A DNA stretch of 33,886 nt, from assembly GCA_014804905.1 (NCBI GenBank), contig JAAUYX010000047.1:1-33886 (forward strand), in the 5' to 3' direction. The notes beneath the pieces were generated by a model. The model worked only from the letters and a program-made list of their open reading frames with translations, was not told where the DNA came from and did no database searches. Of the stretch, positions 1 through 8,795 are shown in pieces. A program made the translations under genes and the position numbers. The first letter of the stretch is position 1, and every line of letters starts with the position of its first letter. Source of the DNA: Desulfovibrio sp. GTDB taxonomy: Bacteria; Desulfobacterota; Desulfovibrionia; Desulfovibrionales; Desulfovibrionaceae.

Positions 1-234
1 ACCATGCGCGCCCTCGAGGACGCGCTGGACAACTTCGCGGGCTGCGTGCTCGTCATCAGCCACGACCGCTGGTTCCTCGACCGCGTGGCCACGCATATCA
101 TGGCCTTTGAGGACGACGCGCATGTAGCCTTTTTTGAAGGCAATTTCAGGGAATACGAGGAGGACCGCAAAAAGCGCCTCGGCAAGGAGGCCGAGACGCC
201 GCACCGCCTCAAGTTCCGCAGGCTCACACGCTGA
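1..234 (+). CDS. ettA: EttA, ABC-F translational throttle ATPase (C-terminal fragment)
   Basis: This is the last 77 codons of an ABC-F protein; the 5' part lies outside the window, and reading starts in frame at base 1. EttA has two ATP-binding cassettes, binds the ribosomal E site and gates entry into elongation according to energy state (family knowledge). Seen here: the stretch after Walker B of the second cassette, the H-loop 'VISHDRWFLDRVATHI' around residues 18-33, then 'FFEGNFREYEEDRKKRLG' and a basic 'PHRLKFRRL' tail. That tail is typical of EttA rather than Uup or YheS. The ATG at base 4 is internal, not a start. The next gene begins 36 bases after the TGA, so read-through is possible. 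Confidence 0.9.
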   Translation, partial: TMRALEDALDNFAGCVLVISHDRWFLDRVATHIMAFEDDAHVAFFEGNFREYEEDRKKRLGKEAETPHRLKFRRLTR

Positions 235-270
235 ACCGGGCCGCAGCGCGGTCCTTTGCCGGAGTTTGCC

Positions 271-1863
271 ATGAAGGAAAGTTCCCTTGCGTTTCGCGGG
301 CATCTCTTCCGGGCGGGCCTTGCCCTGCTCGTGCTGATAGTCTGTTTTTCCGTCGCCGGAGTGGCGGGGGCTGCCGCCCCGGCGCCTGCGGATGACCGGG
401 CCGCGGTGGCAAGCCCGGCCACGGCCCTGATTTCGCCTGTGGGCGGGCGCCTCAGCGTGGAGGAGCGCCTCGCCCCGCTCGCCACCGGCCCTGAGGCGGG
501 GCGCAGCCTCGTCTTTGCCCTGCCGCCGGACGCCGCCAACCTGCAACTGGCCGTGCCGGGCCAGACCATCGTGCGCTGGAGCACCACGCCCGTGCCGCTG
601 GCCGAATCCGCGGGCCTCGCCCGCGCCCGCGAGGAACTCGTCACCGAGCGGATGCGCCTCAACGCGCGCCTTATCGCCGTAAAGGCGGCCATAGCCCTCT
701 GGCAGTCGCCGGAAAATGCCGCCGCGCAGGACGCTGCCCGGCGCGCGAGCCTCATCGCCGAGTCCGTGCCCGGCCTCGCGGAGGAGCAGGAAATGCTGGA
801 AACGCGCATCAGGATGCTCGGCCAGCGTATCGAGCGCCTGCCCGCGGCCGCGGGGCTCGGCGAGCTTATTCATGTCACTCTGCAAAAGCCCGTGCCCGCC
901 GGGGAAAAGGTGCTCGTGCGCTATTCCTACACCTGGCGGCATTGCGGCTGGAATGCGGTGTATGATTTCAACGCCAGGCCCGAGGAAGGCAGCGGCGGCG
1001 TCATCGACGTGCGCCTCATGGCCGATGTGTGGCAGTATTCCGGCATCGACTGGAAGGGCACCAGGGTGACGCTGGCCACGCGCGGGAGCGGCCCGCGCGA
1101 GCCCGCGCCGCTCCCGGAATGGGTGGTGGATTCCCAACCCCGGCCTCAGCCGAGGCCCGTGCCCCTGACGCTCAACGCGGCGCGGAGCGCCAAGGTCGTG
1201 GCCGAGGGCGCGGCGGACGCGGCCCCGGCCAATGCGGGCGTGGCGGCGGACAGTTCCTCGGTCTATGCCAGCTGGACGCTGGCCGAGCCCGGCCTCCCCG
1301 AGGGGCGTTCTCGCCTCGTGATTACGGCCGACGCCTGGCAGGCTCCCCTGCAATGGCTCGCCCGGCCCACCCGCGGGGATGGCCGCGTCTGGCTTCTGGC
1401 GAAGTATGCCCTTACGGGCGACACCGCCTGGCCCGAGGGCATGGCCGAATACAGCGTGGATGGCCAGGGCGTGGGCGCAGGCATGTTCCGCCCGCGCGGC
1501 GGCGAGGCCACGCTCTATTTCGGGGCGGACCCGCGCGTTAATGTGCGCACCTTTGACGACTCGCGCACCAAGGGCGAAAGGGGCTTCATCAAGACGAGCA
1601 AGACCTGGACCTGGGCCTGGACCTATACGGTGAGCAACGAACACGCGCGCCCCGTCACGGTGAAGCTGGAACGCCCGGCCCCCATCATTGTGGACGAGGG
1701 CGTCACCGTGACCTACAAGGACGAGCCCCCGGCCCAGAAGAACGACCAGGAGCACATGCTCTTCTGGAACGTGGAGGTGCCCGGCCACGGCAAGGCCAGC
1801 GTGAAGCACAGCGTCACCATCTCCTCGCCGGAGAAGTTGCAGCTCATTCCGGACGTGCCCTAG
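271..1863 (+). CDS. Exported DUF4139 domain protein
   Basis: A 530-residue protein of the DUF4139/mucoidy-inhibitor-A-like group, whose biochemical role is not established. Residues 1 to about 35 form a signal peptide: basic start, a leucine/valine-rich core, then an Ala-rich cleavage region. Residues about 113-190 are charged and helical, probably coiled coil. From about 200 to the end is the DUF4139 part, recognisable by 'GWNAVYDFNARP', the 'W-x-G-x-R-V-T-L-A-T' strand and a C-terminal beta-rich section with 'YTVSNEHARPVTVKLE'. An in-frame TTG at 256 is possible, but the ATG at 271 has GGAG at 261-264 and begins directly with the signal peptide, so I use it. It is probably periplasmic or outer-membrane associated. 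A hairpin terminator follows. Confidence 0.8.
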   Translation: MKESSLAFRGHLFRAGLALLVLIVCFSVAGVAGAAAPAPADDRAAVASPATALISPVGGRLSVEERLAPLATGPEAGRSLVFALPPDAANLQLAVPGQTIVRWSTTPVPLAESAGLARAREELVTERMRLNARLIAVKAAIALWQSPENAAAQDAARRASLIAESVPGLAEEQEMLETRIRMLGQRIERLPAAAGLGELIHVTLQKPVPAGEKVLVRYSYTWRHCGWNAVYDFNARPEEGSGGVIDVRLMADVWQYSGIDWKGTRVTLATRGSGPREPAPLPEWVVDSQPRPQPRPVPLTLNAARSAKVVAEGAADAAPANAGVAADSSSVYASWTLAEPGLPEGRSRLVITADAWQAPLQWLARPTRGDGRVWLLAKYALTGDTAWPEGMAEYSVDGQGVGAGMFRPRGGEATLYFGADPRVNVRTFDDSRTKGERGFIKTSKTWTWAWTYTVSNEHARPVTVKLERPAPIIVDEGVTVTYKDEPPAQKNDQEHMLFWNVEVPGHGKASVKHSVTISSPEKLQLIPDVP

Positions 1864-1901
1864 GCCACGGCAAGCGGAAACACGCCTGCTCACGCCATGT
1901 T

Positions 1902-1943
1902 TGCCCCGGTTCCGCAGCCAGCGGGGCCGGGGCACTGATTTTT
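1902..1943 (+). terminator. Rho-independent terminator after the DUF4139 gene
   Basis: TGCCCCGG (1902-1909) pairs perfectly with CCGGGGCA (1927-1934). Inside it CCGC (1912-1915) pairs with GCGG (1921-1924) around a 5-base loop. A CTGATTTTT tail follows, with T's at 1939-1943. It separates the DUF4139 gene from the autotransporter. Confidence 0.65.
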
Positions 1944-1959
1944 CCGGGGCACCCCCCCG

Positions 1960-1988
1960 TTGACTCCTGCATCGCGCCGGGTAAGAAT
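1960..1988 (+). promoter_or_regulatory. Candidate sigma70 promoter of the autotransporter
   Basis: TTGACT (1960-1965), a 17-base spacer and AAGAAT (1983-1988). The -35 matches 5 of 6 and the -10 matches 4 of 6 consensus bases. It lies just after the terminator and about 45 bases before the chosen start. A run of seven C's (1952-1958) sits one base upstream of the -35. Confidence 0.5.
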
Positions 1989-2035
1989 GGCCGCCTATGC
2001 CAATGCCGCCCGCCAAGGGGCAAAGGAGCCTTGCT

Positions 2036-4741
2036 ATGGGCCCTCTCCGTGCGTTTTCGCCTGTTGTCATTCGCCGGGCCCGTTCCGGGGCCGGGGCTCT
2101 CACCCGCGGTCTTGCCGCGGGTCTTCTCGCCGTGGGCCTCGCCCTGCAGTTTACGCCCAGCGCGGCGCTGGGTGCGGCGAATCTCACCATCAACAGGAAC
2201 ATGACCATCACTTCCGATGTGGAGTATAACAAGATCACCGGCTCGGGCACGAGGGACCTGACGGTCACGGGGGCCCGCGTCAGCGCCGCCGACATCAGTT
2301 GCGCGACGGTGCACCTGCTTGCGCGCAACGCCGTCATCACTTCGGCGCAGAATTTCCGCATGGGCCCCATGTATGTGGAAAACAGCACGCTCACTGCGGG
2401 CAATATCTTCCAGTCCTCGGCCACGGGCAGGATGGTGACGGACAACAGCCACATCGACGCGAACATCATCTCCCTCGGCTGGGATTACCTCCTCAACCAG
2501 GCCGCCCCGCCCACCGACGGCCCGCACCAGCACAACAACAGCGTGCTCACTGCCCGGAGCAGTATCATGCTCTACGGCGGCCTCGAAGTGGTGAGCGGGG
2601 ATACCGTCGTCACCAGCGAGTCCGGCAATATCTCCGCACGCATGGTGGACGGCCTCACCCAACGCGAAGGCGCCACGCTCACCCTCCAGGCCCCGCGCGG
2701 CAAGATTACTGCCCAGAACATCGTGGCCACCAATCTGGAGGCCCAGAGCCTCTATGCCAACAACGTCACCATGCAGGGAGGCACCTTCACCCTGACCGGG
2801 GCTCTTGACCAGAGTGCCAACAACAACATCATCACCGACAACCTTACGCTCACCAACAGCACGTCCTCCATCGCGGGCCTGAGCGTGGGCGGCGCCGCGG
2901 TGGTTTCCGGCGGCGAGCTCAAGGCCGGGGAGCTTGTGGCGCAGCGGGGCCTCACGGTCAATAACCACGCGCGCGCGGGCATCGAGTCCCTGGCGCTGGA
3001 AAACGGCACCCTGCTGGCCGTCAACAGCCGTTTGGCGGTGAAGCAGTTCAAGGATTCGGCGGCCGCGAGCGCCGTGGTGGGCAATAATGCGGCCTTGGGC
3101 CTCGGCACCGCGGATGCGGACTGGATAGTGCGCCAGTTCGACACCGCCGACGCCAGTTCCCTCGGCCCGGTCACCGCGGCCCTTGCCGTGGCCGCGCCGC
3201 AGTCGCTCGCCACGATGCCCGGCATCGTGGTGGACGGGGCGGTCATGGGGCGTCCCGCCGGTGTGGCGCCGGGCCATGCCATTTTTGCGCCGCGCTCCCT
3301 TTTGGTGGTCAACGCCGCGGCAGCGGCCCAAAATGGGGCGGGCGCGCTTTCCGGCGGCAGTTTTGATGTGCGCTCCGGCGCAAAGCTCTATATCCCCGAT
3401 GCCGTCAACGGCGCCACGTACAAGGTCCTCAACGGAGCGGGCTCCTATGCGGACGCGAGCGCCTGGAACGGCGCCAATCTCGCTTCCGGCACGCCACTGC
3501 TGGAGCTGGTGCGCCTGCCGCAATTCGGCATGATCGGCACGCGCCAGGTCCCGGCCAGCACCGTGTTTCCGGGGCTGCATCCGGGCCTCGGGGGCGTACC
3601 GGACGCCGGCATCGCCGACGACAGCATCGGGCCGAGCCATGCGGATTCCGATATTGCGGGCATCCGCTTCCTCTCGCGGGCGACCGGCAGGGACTATATC
3701 GGCAATGACCCGCGCCTCGCGGCCATCACCATCGAGAGCGCCGCGCGCATGGCCGCCCTCGGGGCCGTGCCGGAAATGACGCTGGCCGCCAACCAGGCAG
3801 CGAGCAACGGCATGGGGCAGCGCCTGGGGGTGGAACCGGGCGGCGGCGTCCAGGCCGTGGGCGAGGACGGCACGCCCGAGGAAGAGGCGCTCCACCGTCA
3901 CGGCTGGGCGCTCTGGGTGATGCCCATCTTCCAGAGCACCAACGGCTTCGGCATGACCGCGGGAAGTTGGGGCCTTGATTTCAGCGGGGCCCTCGGCGGC
4001 ATTGCGCTTGGCTGCGACTATACCTTCGAGAGCGCCCTGCGCCTCGGCCTGAGCCTCAACGTGGGCGGCGGCTATGCCCGCGGCTCGGGCGAGCTCGCGT
4101 CCACCGAGAATGACATGGGCTTCTGGGGACTGGGCGCCTATGCGGGCTGGCGCAAGGGCAATTTCGGCCTTGCGGCGGACGTGGCCTATACCTCGGCCTA
4201 CAACAGCCTGAAGCAGGATTTGCCCGCGGGCATGGAAATGCGGCCGCTCAAGGCCGACGTCTCCTCCTGGGCGCTGGGCGCGGGCCTGCGCGCGGACTAC
4301 ACCTTCGCCACGCCCTGGCTGGACGTGACGCCCCATGTGGGAGTGCGCTACCATTACCTGTATACGGGGAGCTATGACGCCAAAAGCAACGGCACGGTGC
4401 TGGAGGCTGAGGCCACGCGCCAGAATATCTGGACCTTCCCTGTGGGCTTCTCGCTTTCGCGTGAGCTGGAACTGCCGCGCGGCTGGCATTGCCGCCCCAT
4501 GCTGGACCTTTCGGTCATCCCCGCCGCCGGGGACATGGACGCCAGGGGCGACGTGCGCTTTACGGGCACGCACACCGATGTGGAGCTGGAAAACCAGATC
4601 ATGGACCACATCACCTGGCGCGGCGCGCTGGGCGTGGAATTTACCGGCGGGGACCTTGCCTTCGGGCTCAACTACAGCTTCCAGGCAGGCCTGAAAACCA
4701 CGGCCCAGGGCGTGACGGCGAGCTTCAGCTACCAGTTTTAA
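2036..4741 (+). CDS. Type V autotransporter (outer-membrane beta-barrel protein)
   Basis: A 901-residue autotransporter. The signal peptide (about residues 1-42) has an arginine-rich start, the core 'GLAAGLLAVGLALQF' and a 'ALGAAN' cleavage area. The passenger (about 43-615) is Asn/Thr/Ser/Gly-rich with short repeating strands such as 'NNNIITDNLTLTNS', as expected for a right-handed beta-helix. The C-terminal barrel (about 620-901) has alternating strands with Trp/Tyr/Gly and ends in 'SFSYQF', the terminal Phe being the usual BAM recognition signal. An upstream ATG at 1997 is in frame, but AGGAG at 2024-2028 is correctly placed for 2036. No protease triad or known adhesin motif was recognised in the passenger, so its function is open; adhesion is only a guess. 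It stands alone between its own promoter and terminator. Confidence 0.9.
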   Translation: MGPLRAFSPVVIRRARSGAGALTRGLAAGLLAVGLALQFTPSAALGAANLTINRNMTITSDVEYNKITGSGTRDLTVTGARVSAADISCATVHLLARNAVITSAQNFRMGPMYVENSTLTAGNIFQSSATGRMVTDNSHIDANIISLGWDYLLNQAAPPTDGPHQHNNSVLTARSSIMLYGGLEVVSGDTVVTSESGNISARMVDGLTQREGATLTLQAPRGKITAQNIVATNLEAQSLYANNVTMQGGTFTLTGALDQSANNNIITDNLTLTNSTSSIAGLSVGGAAVVSGGELKAGELVAQRGLTVNNHARAGIESLALENGTLLAVNSRLAVKQFKDSAAASAVVGNNAALGLGTADADWIVRQFDTADASSLGPVTAALAVAAPQSLATMPGIVVDGAVMGRPAGVAPGHAIFAPRSLLVVNAAAAAQNGAGALSGGSFDVRSGAKLYIPDAVNGATYKVLNGAGSYADASAWNGANLASGTPLLELVRLPQFGMIGTRQVPASTVFPGLHPGLGGVPDAGIADDSIGPSHADSDIAGIRFLSRATGRDYIGNDPRLAAITIESAARMAALGAVPEMTLAANQAASNGMGQRLGVEPGGGVQAVGEDGTPEEEALHRHGWALWVMPIFQSTNGFGMTAGSWGLDFSGALGGIALGCDYTFESALRLGLSLNVGGGYARGSGELASTENDMGFWGLGAYAGWRKGNFGLAADVAYTSAYNSLKQDLPAGMEMRPLKADVSSWALGAGLRADYTFATPWLDVTPHVGVRYHYLYTGSYDAKSNGTVLEAEATRQNIWTFPVGFSLSRELELPRGWHCRPMLDLSVIPAAGDMDARGDVRFTGTHTDVELENQIMDHITWRGALGVEFTGGDLAFGLNYSFQAGLKTTAQGVTASFSYQF

Positions 4742-4780
4742 CCGGCTGAGACGGCGCGACAAGCCCGGCCGGCGCAGAGG

Positions 4781-4813
4781 ACGCGCCCCGTGACGATGCA
4801 CGGGGCGCGTTTT
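4781..4813 (+). terminator. Rho-independent terminator after the autotransporter
   Basis: Perfect 10-bp stem ACGCGCCCCG (4781-4790) / CGGGGCGCGT (4801-4810) with a 10-base loop, followed by a T tract. No matching T tract exists on the minus strand, so it acts mainly for the plus-strand gene, although it also lies just beyond the end of the convergent yhaN. Confidence 0.85.
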
Positions 4814-4817
4814 GCAT

Positions 4818-7800
4818 TCAGGCGGCGGCGATGGTGCCGTTTTCCACCAGGAAGAGCGGCGCGTCGGGCGCTGCCAGCCGCAGCATATCCACCATGTGCG
4901 GCTGGCAGGTGAAGTAGAGTATCTGGTGGCCGTCGCGGCCCGCCGCGAGGTCCGCGAAGGCGCGGGCCGTGCGCTCGGCGCGCTCGGGGTCAAAGTTGAC
5001 GAGCACCTCGTCCATGATGACCGGCAGCGGCGCGGCGTGGATGGCGTGGCTTTTGATATAGGCGAGGCGCAGGGCGAGATAGGCCTGCTCCTGCGCGCCG
5101 CGGCTCAGGAATTGCGGTTCCACGGGTTCGCCCGCGGGGGGCAGGATGAGCAGGCTCGCATCCTCCAGCGAGGCGCTGATGCCCCGCCAGCGGCCATTGG
5201 TGATGCGGGCGAAGATGGAAGACGCCTCGCGGATGACCTCGGGCTGGCGTTCCTTTTCAAAATTGAGCTTTGCCTTGCGCAACAGGGCGGCGGCGAGGGC
5301 CCGGCGGCTCCAGGCAAGGGCCATGCGCTCCATGCGCTCGAGAAGGCTGGCCTCCTCCTGGCGCAGGCGCGCCAGCTCGTCGTCGCGCGAAAGGGCGGTG
5401 ACGCGCGCATTGAGTTCCGCCACGCGGGCGGCCAGCTCCTGCTCGCCGTCGGTCATGGCGGTAAGTTCCCCTTGGATGGCGGCGAGGCGGCGTTCCTGGG
5501 CCTCCTGGTCCCCTTCCTGGAAGGAGGCGAGAAATTCGGGGAGCGGACGGGAGTCCGCAGCGAGGTTGAGGGCGTCCTCGAGCTGCTGGCGCTGGCGTGT
5601 GAGGTCGCGGTATTCCGTCAAAAGCGCGGCGAGCCGCAGAAAATCCTCCGCGTCGCTGGCCCCGGCCCGGGCGAGCAGGTTGCGCTCCCTTTCGCGGGCC
5701 ATGTCCAGAGCCGCCGTTTCCGCCCGGCGTTCGTCCTCTTCCTCGGCCACAAGGCTGGCGAGGCGCTGGCGCTCGGCCTCTGCCTGCGCGGCGTTTTCCG
5801 CATCGGACAGCAGGGCGTCGAGGGTGGCGAGCCAGTCGGCCGCGGCGTCGCCGTCGCGCTCCGGCGTGCGCTCAAGGCTGTCCACAAGGGCGCCGAGGGG
5901 GCCCTCCAGAGCCGCCAGTTCGGCCCGCCCCTGCGCCAGCTCGTCGCGGGCGCGCGCAAGCTGCCCTTCCGTCGCGAGGCAACCTTCCATGCACTTGAAG
6001 GCCTCGCGCACGGTTTCGGGGTCAAGGTGCTGTTCGAGGCCCAGCCCCTCGAGGCAGGTCGCCCAGGAGGCGCGGGCCCCGGTGAGCCGTGCCTCGTCCG
6101 CGCTGAGCCGCTCCGCGGCTTCGCGCTGGCGCGTCTGCGCCCGCTCCAGCTCGTTTTCATGGTTCTGGAGGGCGGAAGCCGCGCGTATGCGCTGCTCCCG
6201 CGCGGCATCGGCCTCCCGGCAGGCCTCCATGACCTGCCGCACAGCATCTTCCAGCGTGAGGCCGCCCTCGGCCAGTCGCTCGGCCACGGGCGGCACGGCT
6301 GCGGCCCGCGCTTCCAGCGCCTGTATGTCGTCCCTGAGGGCGTCCAGTTCCGCCTGGGCCGCGGCCACGCCGCCGAAGGCCAGGCGCGCGGACTCGGCGC
6401 GGGCGAAAAAAGTGGACGCGCTTTCCGGCGACGGCACGCTCGTCACGGAGAGCGACTGCATGAGGCCGTGCCACTGCCGCCGCGCCTGCTGGACTTCGCC
6501 TTCCTTTTCATGGGCGCGCCCTTCCAGCGTGGCTACCTGGCTGCGGGCTGCGCCGTATTCGCGCTTGAGCGCCTCCATGTCCCTGCGGGAGCGCTCCTCG
6601 TGGAAGCAGAGCTCGCGCTCGCGCTCGAGCAGCATTTCCGTGGCCTCCAGCGTGACAAGGTCCATGCTGTCCACGCCTGCGGCCGCGCAGAGCTGGCGCG
6701 CCTGGTCGCCCAGCTCTGCCACATGCAGGGCGCAGGTCTCGCGCCTGCTCTGGAGCTGGGCCATTTCGTGCTGGAAGCGCCGGGCCTCGGGCCCGCTGCG
6801 CGGCAGCCCCCCGGCGAGGAAGCCCACGCCGCAGGCGAGTACGAGATAGCCCGACCAGAGGGTGACCGGGAGGCTCAGGTCCGGCGTGAGCGGGTATTCG
6901 CTGATGCCGAGCAGCCAGTGGGCCGCGAGGATGCCCGCGCCGCCGAGAATGAGGAGCGCGCCCACCACGATGAGCGGGATGCTCTTGACCGGGGCCGGGG
7001 CCTGCTCCGAGGAGATGCGGTTGTCCAGCTCCTGCAGGCGCTCGCGCTCGGTGCTCATGGTGGTGGAAAGGGCGCGCAGGGCTCTCAGGGCTGCCGAGCG
7101 GGCGTCCAGGGCCTCACGGCTCTGGCCGCCGGCGTTGCGCTGCGCCTCACGCAGTTCGTCCATGCGCTTCTTGACCGCTTCCGCCTGCTCCTCGGCCTGA
7201 CGCACGGCCTGGGCCATGTCCGTGGCTTCCTGAAGGCGCGCCTGCATGGTGCGCGCCACGCCGAGCGCGTCCTCCTGGCGCGCCAGCAGGCCGTCCAGAA
7301 GGGCGCAGGCCTCCTGCGGCTCCCCGGCATCGACGCCCGTGAGCCGCAACTGGTCAAAGGCGCGGCCAAAGCTCGTGCGTGCCTGCTCCACGGCGCGCTC
7401 GCGACCGGGGGCCTGGCGGCGGTTTTCCTCGAGGCGGGCCATGGTCTGCCGCAATTCGTCCCGCGCCTCGTCCGAGAGCTCGGCCACGGGCGCGGGGAGC
7501 ACCGTAAGGGCGTCCCGGGCGGCGCTCACGGCGCGCTCGGCGCTCTCTACATCACGGTTGGCACGGGTGAGGCCGTCGATGGCGGCCTGGTGCGCCGTGA
7601 CGGCGGCCGTCATTTCCCGCGCCTGTTTTTCCAGCCCCTCGCGGGCGAAGAGGGAGCGGTCTGTCCCGCGGATGCGCTCGCAGCTCCAGCCCGGTCCGAG
7701 CTGGGTGAGGCCGTGGGCCAGGGCGGCCTCGGCGCGGCGGCAATTTTCCTCGAGGCTGCCGATTTGGGCGAGCGCCTGCCGGTAACCGCTCTTGCGCTCG

Positions 7801-8795
7801 GAAAGGCGGCGGAGTTCGGGGAGGGCGGCCAACAGGGGCGCATCCACGCCAACAGCCTCGAGGCGCTGCTGAAGGCGGCCGAGCTTTTCCTCGCGGGCCG
7901 CCACCTGGCGCTCGCAGGCCTCGCGCGCTTCCTCCAGGCGGGCGAGGCGCGCCGCGCCGTCCTCGGGAAAGTCCTCGCGCACGGGGCTGAGCCTCGCCAG
8001 GCGCGCCCCGGTCATGCGCCATTCGTCCCACTGCTTCCAGACGCCGAGGCGACGCTCCAGGTGGCGGCGCTCGTCCTCCAGTTCCGCCTTGCGGCCGCGC
8101 AGGCCGGAGAGCTCCGCCTTTTTGCGGGAAAATTCCTCGGCGAGGGCGTCAAAGCCCGCACATTCGGCGGTGACGTCCTCGATGCGGGCGCGCAAGGCCT
8201 CCAACTGCCCCAGCGCCGCGTTGAGCGCGGGCTTGCTGCCGCCGCGCCGGAAGATTTCCTCCTCCTGCTTTTCCAGCAGCTTCAGCGCCTCGCCGGGGGC
8301 GCGCAAGCCGGGCCCGAAGCTCGCGCCGTAGAGCGCGTTGCGCACGCCCTCGCCGTCAAGGCTGGCGAAATTTTCCAGCTCGCCGAGGCTGAAGCCGAAT
8401 ACCGAGCGGTAGACCTCGCGGCTCACGCCGAAGAGCAACTGGCGCAGGATGTCCGGGGAGAGCGGCGCACCGTCGGGGAGATTGAGGGTGAGGACGCCGC
8501 CGGAAGGTCCGGGCCTGCGGGTGAGGTGTATGGTCTCGCTCGTGCCGTCGGCCGCGGGTGTGGAAAGCACGAGGCTGCCCCCGGCGAGGCCGCCGCCCAC
8601 GGGCGCGAAACTGCGCCGCGCCTCGCTCGCGCGCGGATTGGGATAGCCCGTGAGCATGGTGCGGAGAAATTCCAGGCAGGTGGACTTGCCCGCCTCGTTG
8701 CGGCCGAGAAAGATGCTGAGGCCGGGCGCGAGGCCGGTCACCTCCACGCCGGACAGGACGCCGAAGCCATCAATGTGGAAGGATTCGATATACAT
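4818..8795 (-). CDS. yhaN: YhaN-like SMC/Rad50-type ATPase with central membrane hairpin
   Basis: A 1325-residue P-loop ATPase of the SbcC/Rad50 class. Residues 1-90 carry the N-lobe with Walker A 'GRNEAGKST' (about 31-39). The C-lobe has the signature 'SRGAQEQAYLALRLA' (about 1231-1245), Walker B 'LPVIMDEVLVNFD' (about 1257-1269) and an H-like 'YFTCQPH'. Between them run long Glu/Arg/Ala-rich coiled coils. Two hydrophobic segments (about 600-625 and 645-665) replace the expected zinc-hook apex, and no CxxC hook is visible; this matches Bacillus YhaN rather than SbcC. The ATG overlaps the yhaO stop by one base (TGATG), so the two are translationally coupled. Role by family: DNA-end processing or repair with the YhaO nuclease, here probably tethered to the membrane. 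The substrate is unknown. Confidence 0.85.
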   Translation of the reverse strand: MYIESFHIDGFGVLSGVEVTGLAPGLSIFLGRNEAGKSTCLEFLRTMLTGYPNPRASEARRSFAPVGGGLAGGSLVLSTPAADGTSETIHLTRRPGPSGGVLTLNLPDGAPLSPDILRQLLFGVSREVYRSVFGFSLGELENFASLDGEGVRNALYGASFGPGLRAPGEALKLLEKQEEEIFRRGGSKPALNAALGQLEALRARIEDVTAECAGFDALAEEFSRKKAELSGLRGRKAELEDERRHLERRLGVWKQWDEWRMTGARLARLSPVREDFPEDGAARLARLEEAREACERQVAAREEKLGRLQQRLEAVGVDAPLLAALPELRRLSERKSGYRQALAQIGSLEENCRRAEAALAHGLTQLGPGWSCERIRGTDRSLFAREGLEKQAREMTAAVTAHQAAIDGLTRANRDVESAERAVSAARDALTVLPAPVAELSDEARDELRQTMARLEENRRQAPGRERAVEQARTSFGRAFDQLRLTGVDAGEPQEACALLDGLLARQEDALGVARTMQARLQEATDMAQAVRQAEEQAEAVKKRMDELREAQRNAGGQSREALDARSAALRALRALSTTMSTERERLQELDNRISSEQAPAPVKSIPLIVVGALLILGGAGILAAHWLLGISEYPLTPDLSLPVTLWSGYLVLACGVGFLAGGLPRSGPEARRFQHEMAQLQSRRETCALHVAELGDQARQLCAAAGVDSMDLVTLEATEMLLERERELCFHEERSRRDMEALKREYGAARSQVATLEGRAHEKEGEVQQARRQWHGLMQSLSVTSVPSPESASTFFARAESARLAFGGVAAAQAELDALRDDIQALEARAAAVPPVAERLAEGGLTLEDAVRQVMEACREADAAREQRIRAASALQNHENELERAQTRQREAAERLSADEARLTGARASWATCLEGLGLEQHLDPETVREAFKCMEGCLATEGQLARARDELAQGRAELAALEGPLGALVDSLERTPERDGDAAADWLATLDALLSDAENAAQAEAERQRLASLVAEEEDERRAETAALDMARERERNLLARAGASDAEDFLRLAALLTEYRDLTRQRQQLEDALNLAADSRPLPEFLASFQEGDQEAQERRLAAIQGELTAMTDGEQELAARVAELNARVTALSRDDELARLRQEEASLLERMERMALAWSRRALAAALLRKAKLNFEKERQPEVIREASSIFARITNGRWRGISASLEDASLLILPPAGEPVEPQFLSRGAQEQAYLALRLAYIKSHAIHAAPLPVIMDEVLVNFDPERAERTARAFADLAAGRDGHQILYFTCQPHMVDMLRLAAPDAPLFLVENGTIAAA

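Noticed and set aside
1844..4993. A 1049-codon open frame opposite the autotransporter
   Set aside because: Antisense shadow: His/Arg/Gly-rich without recognisable domains, whereas the plus strand has a signal peptide and barrel.
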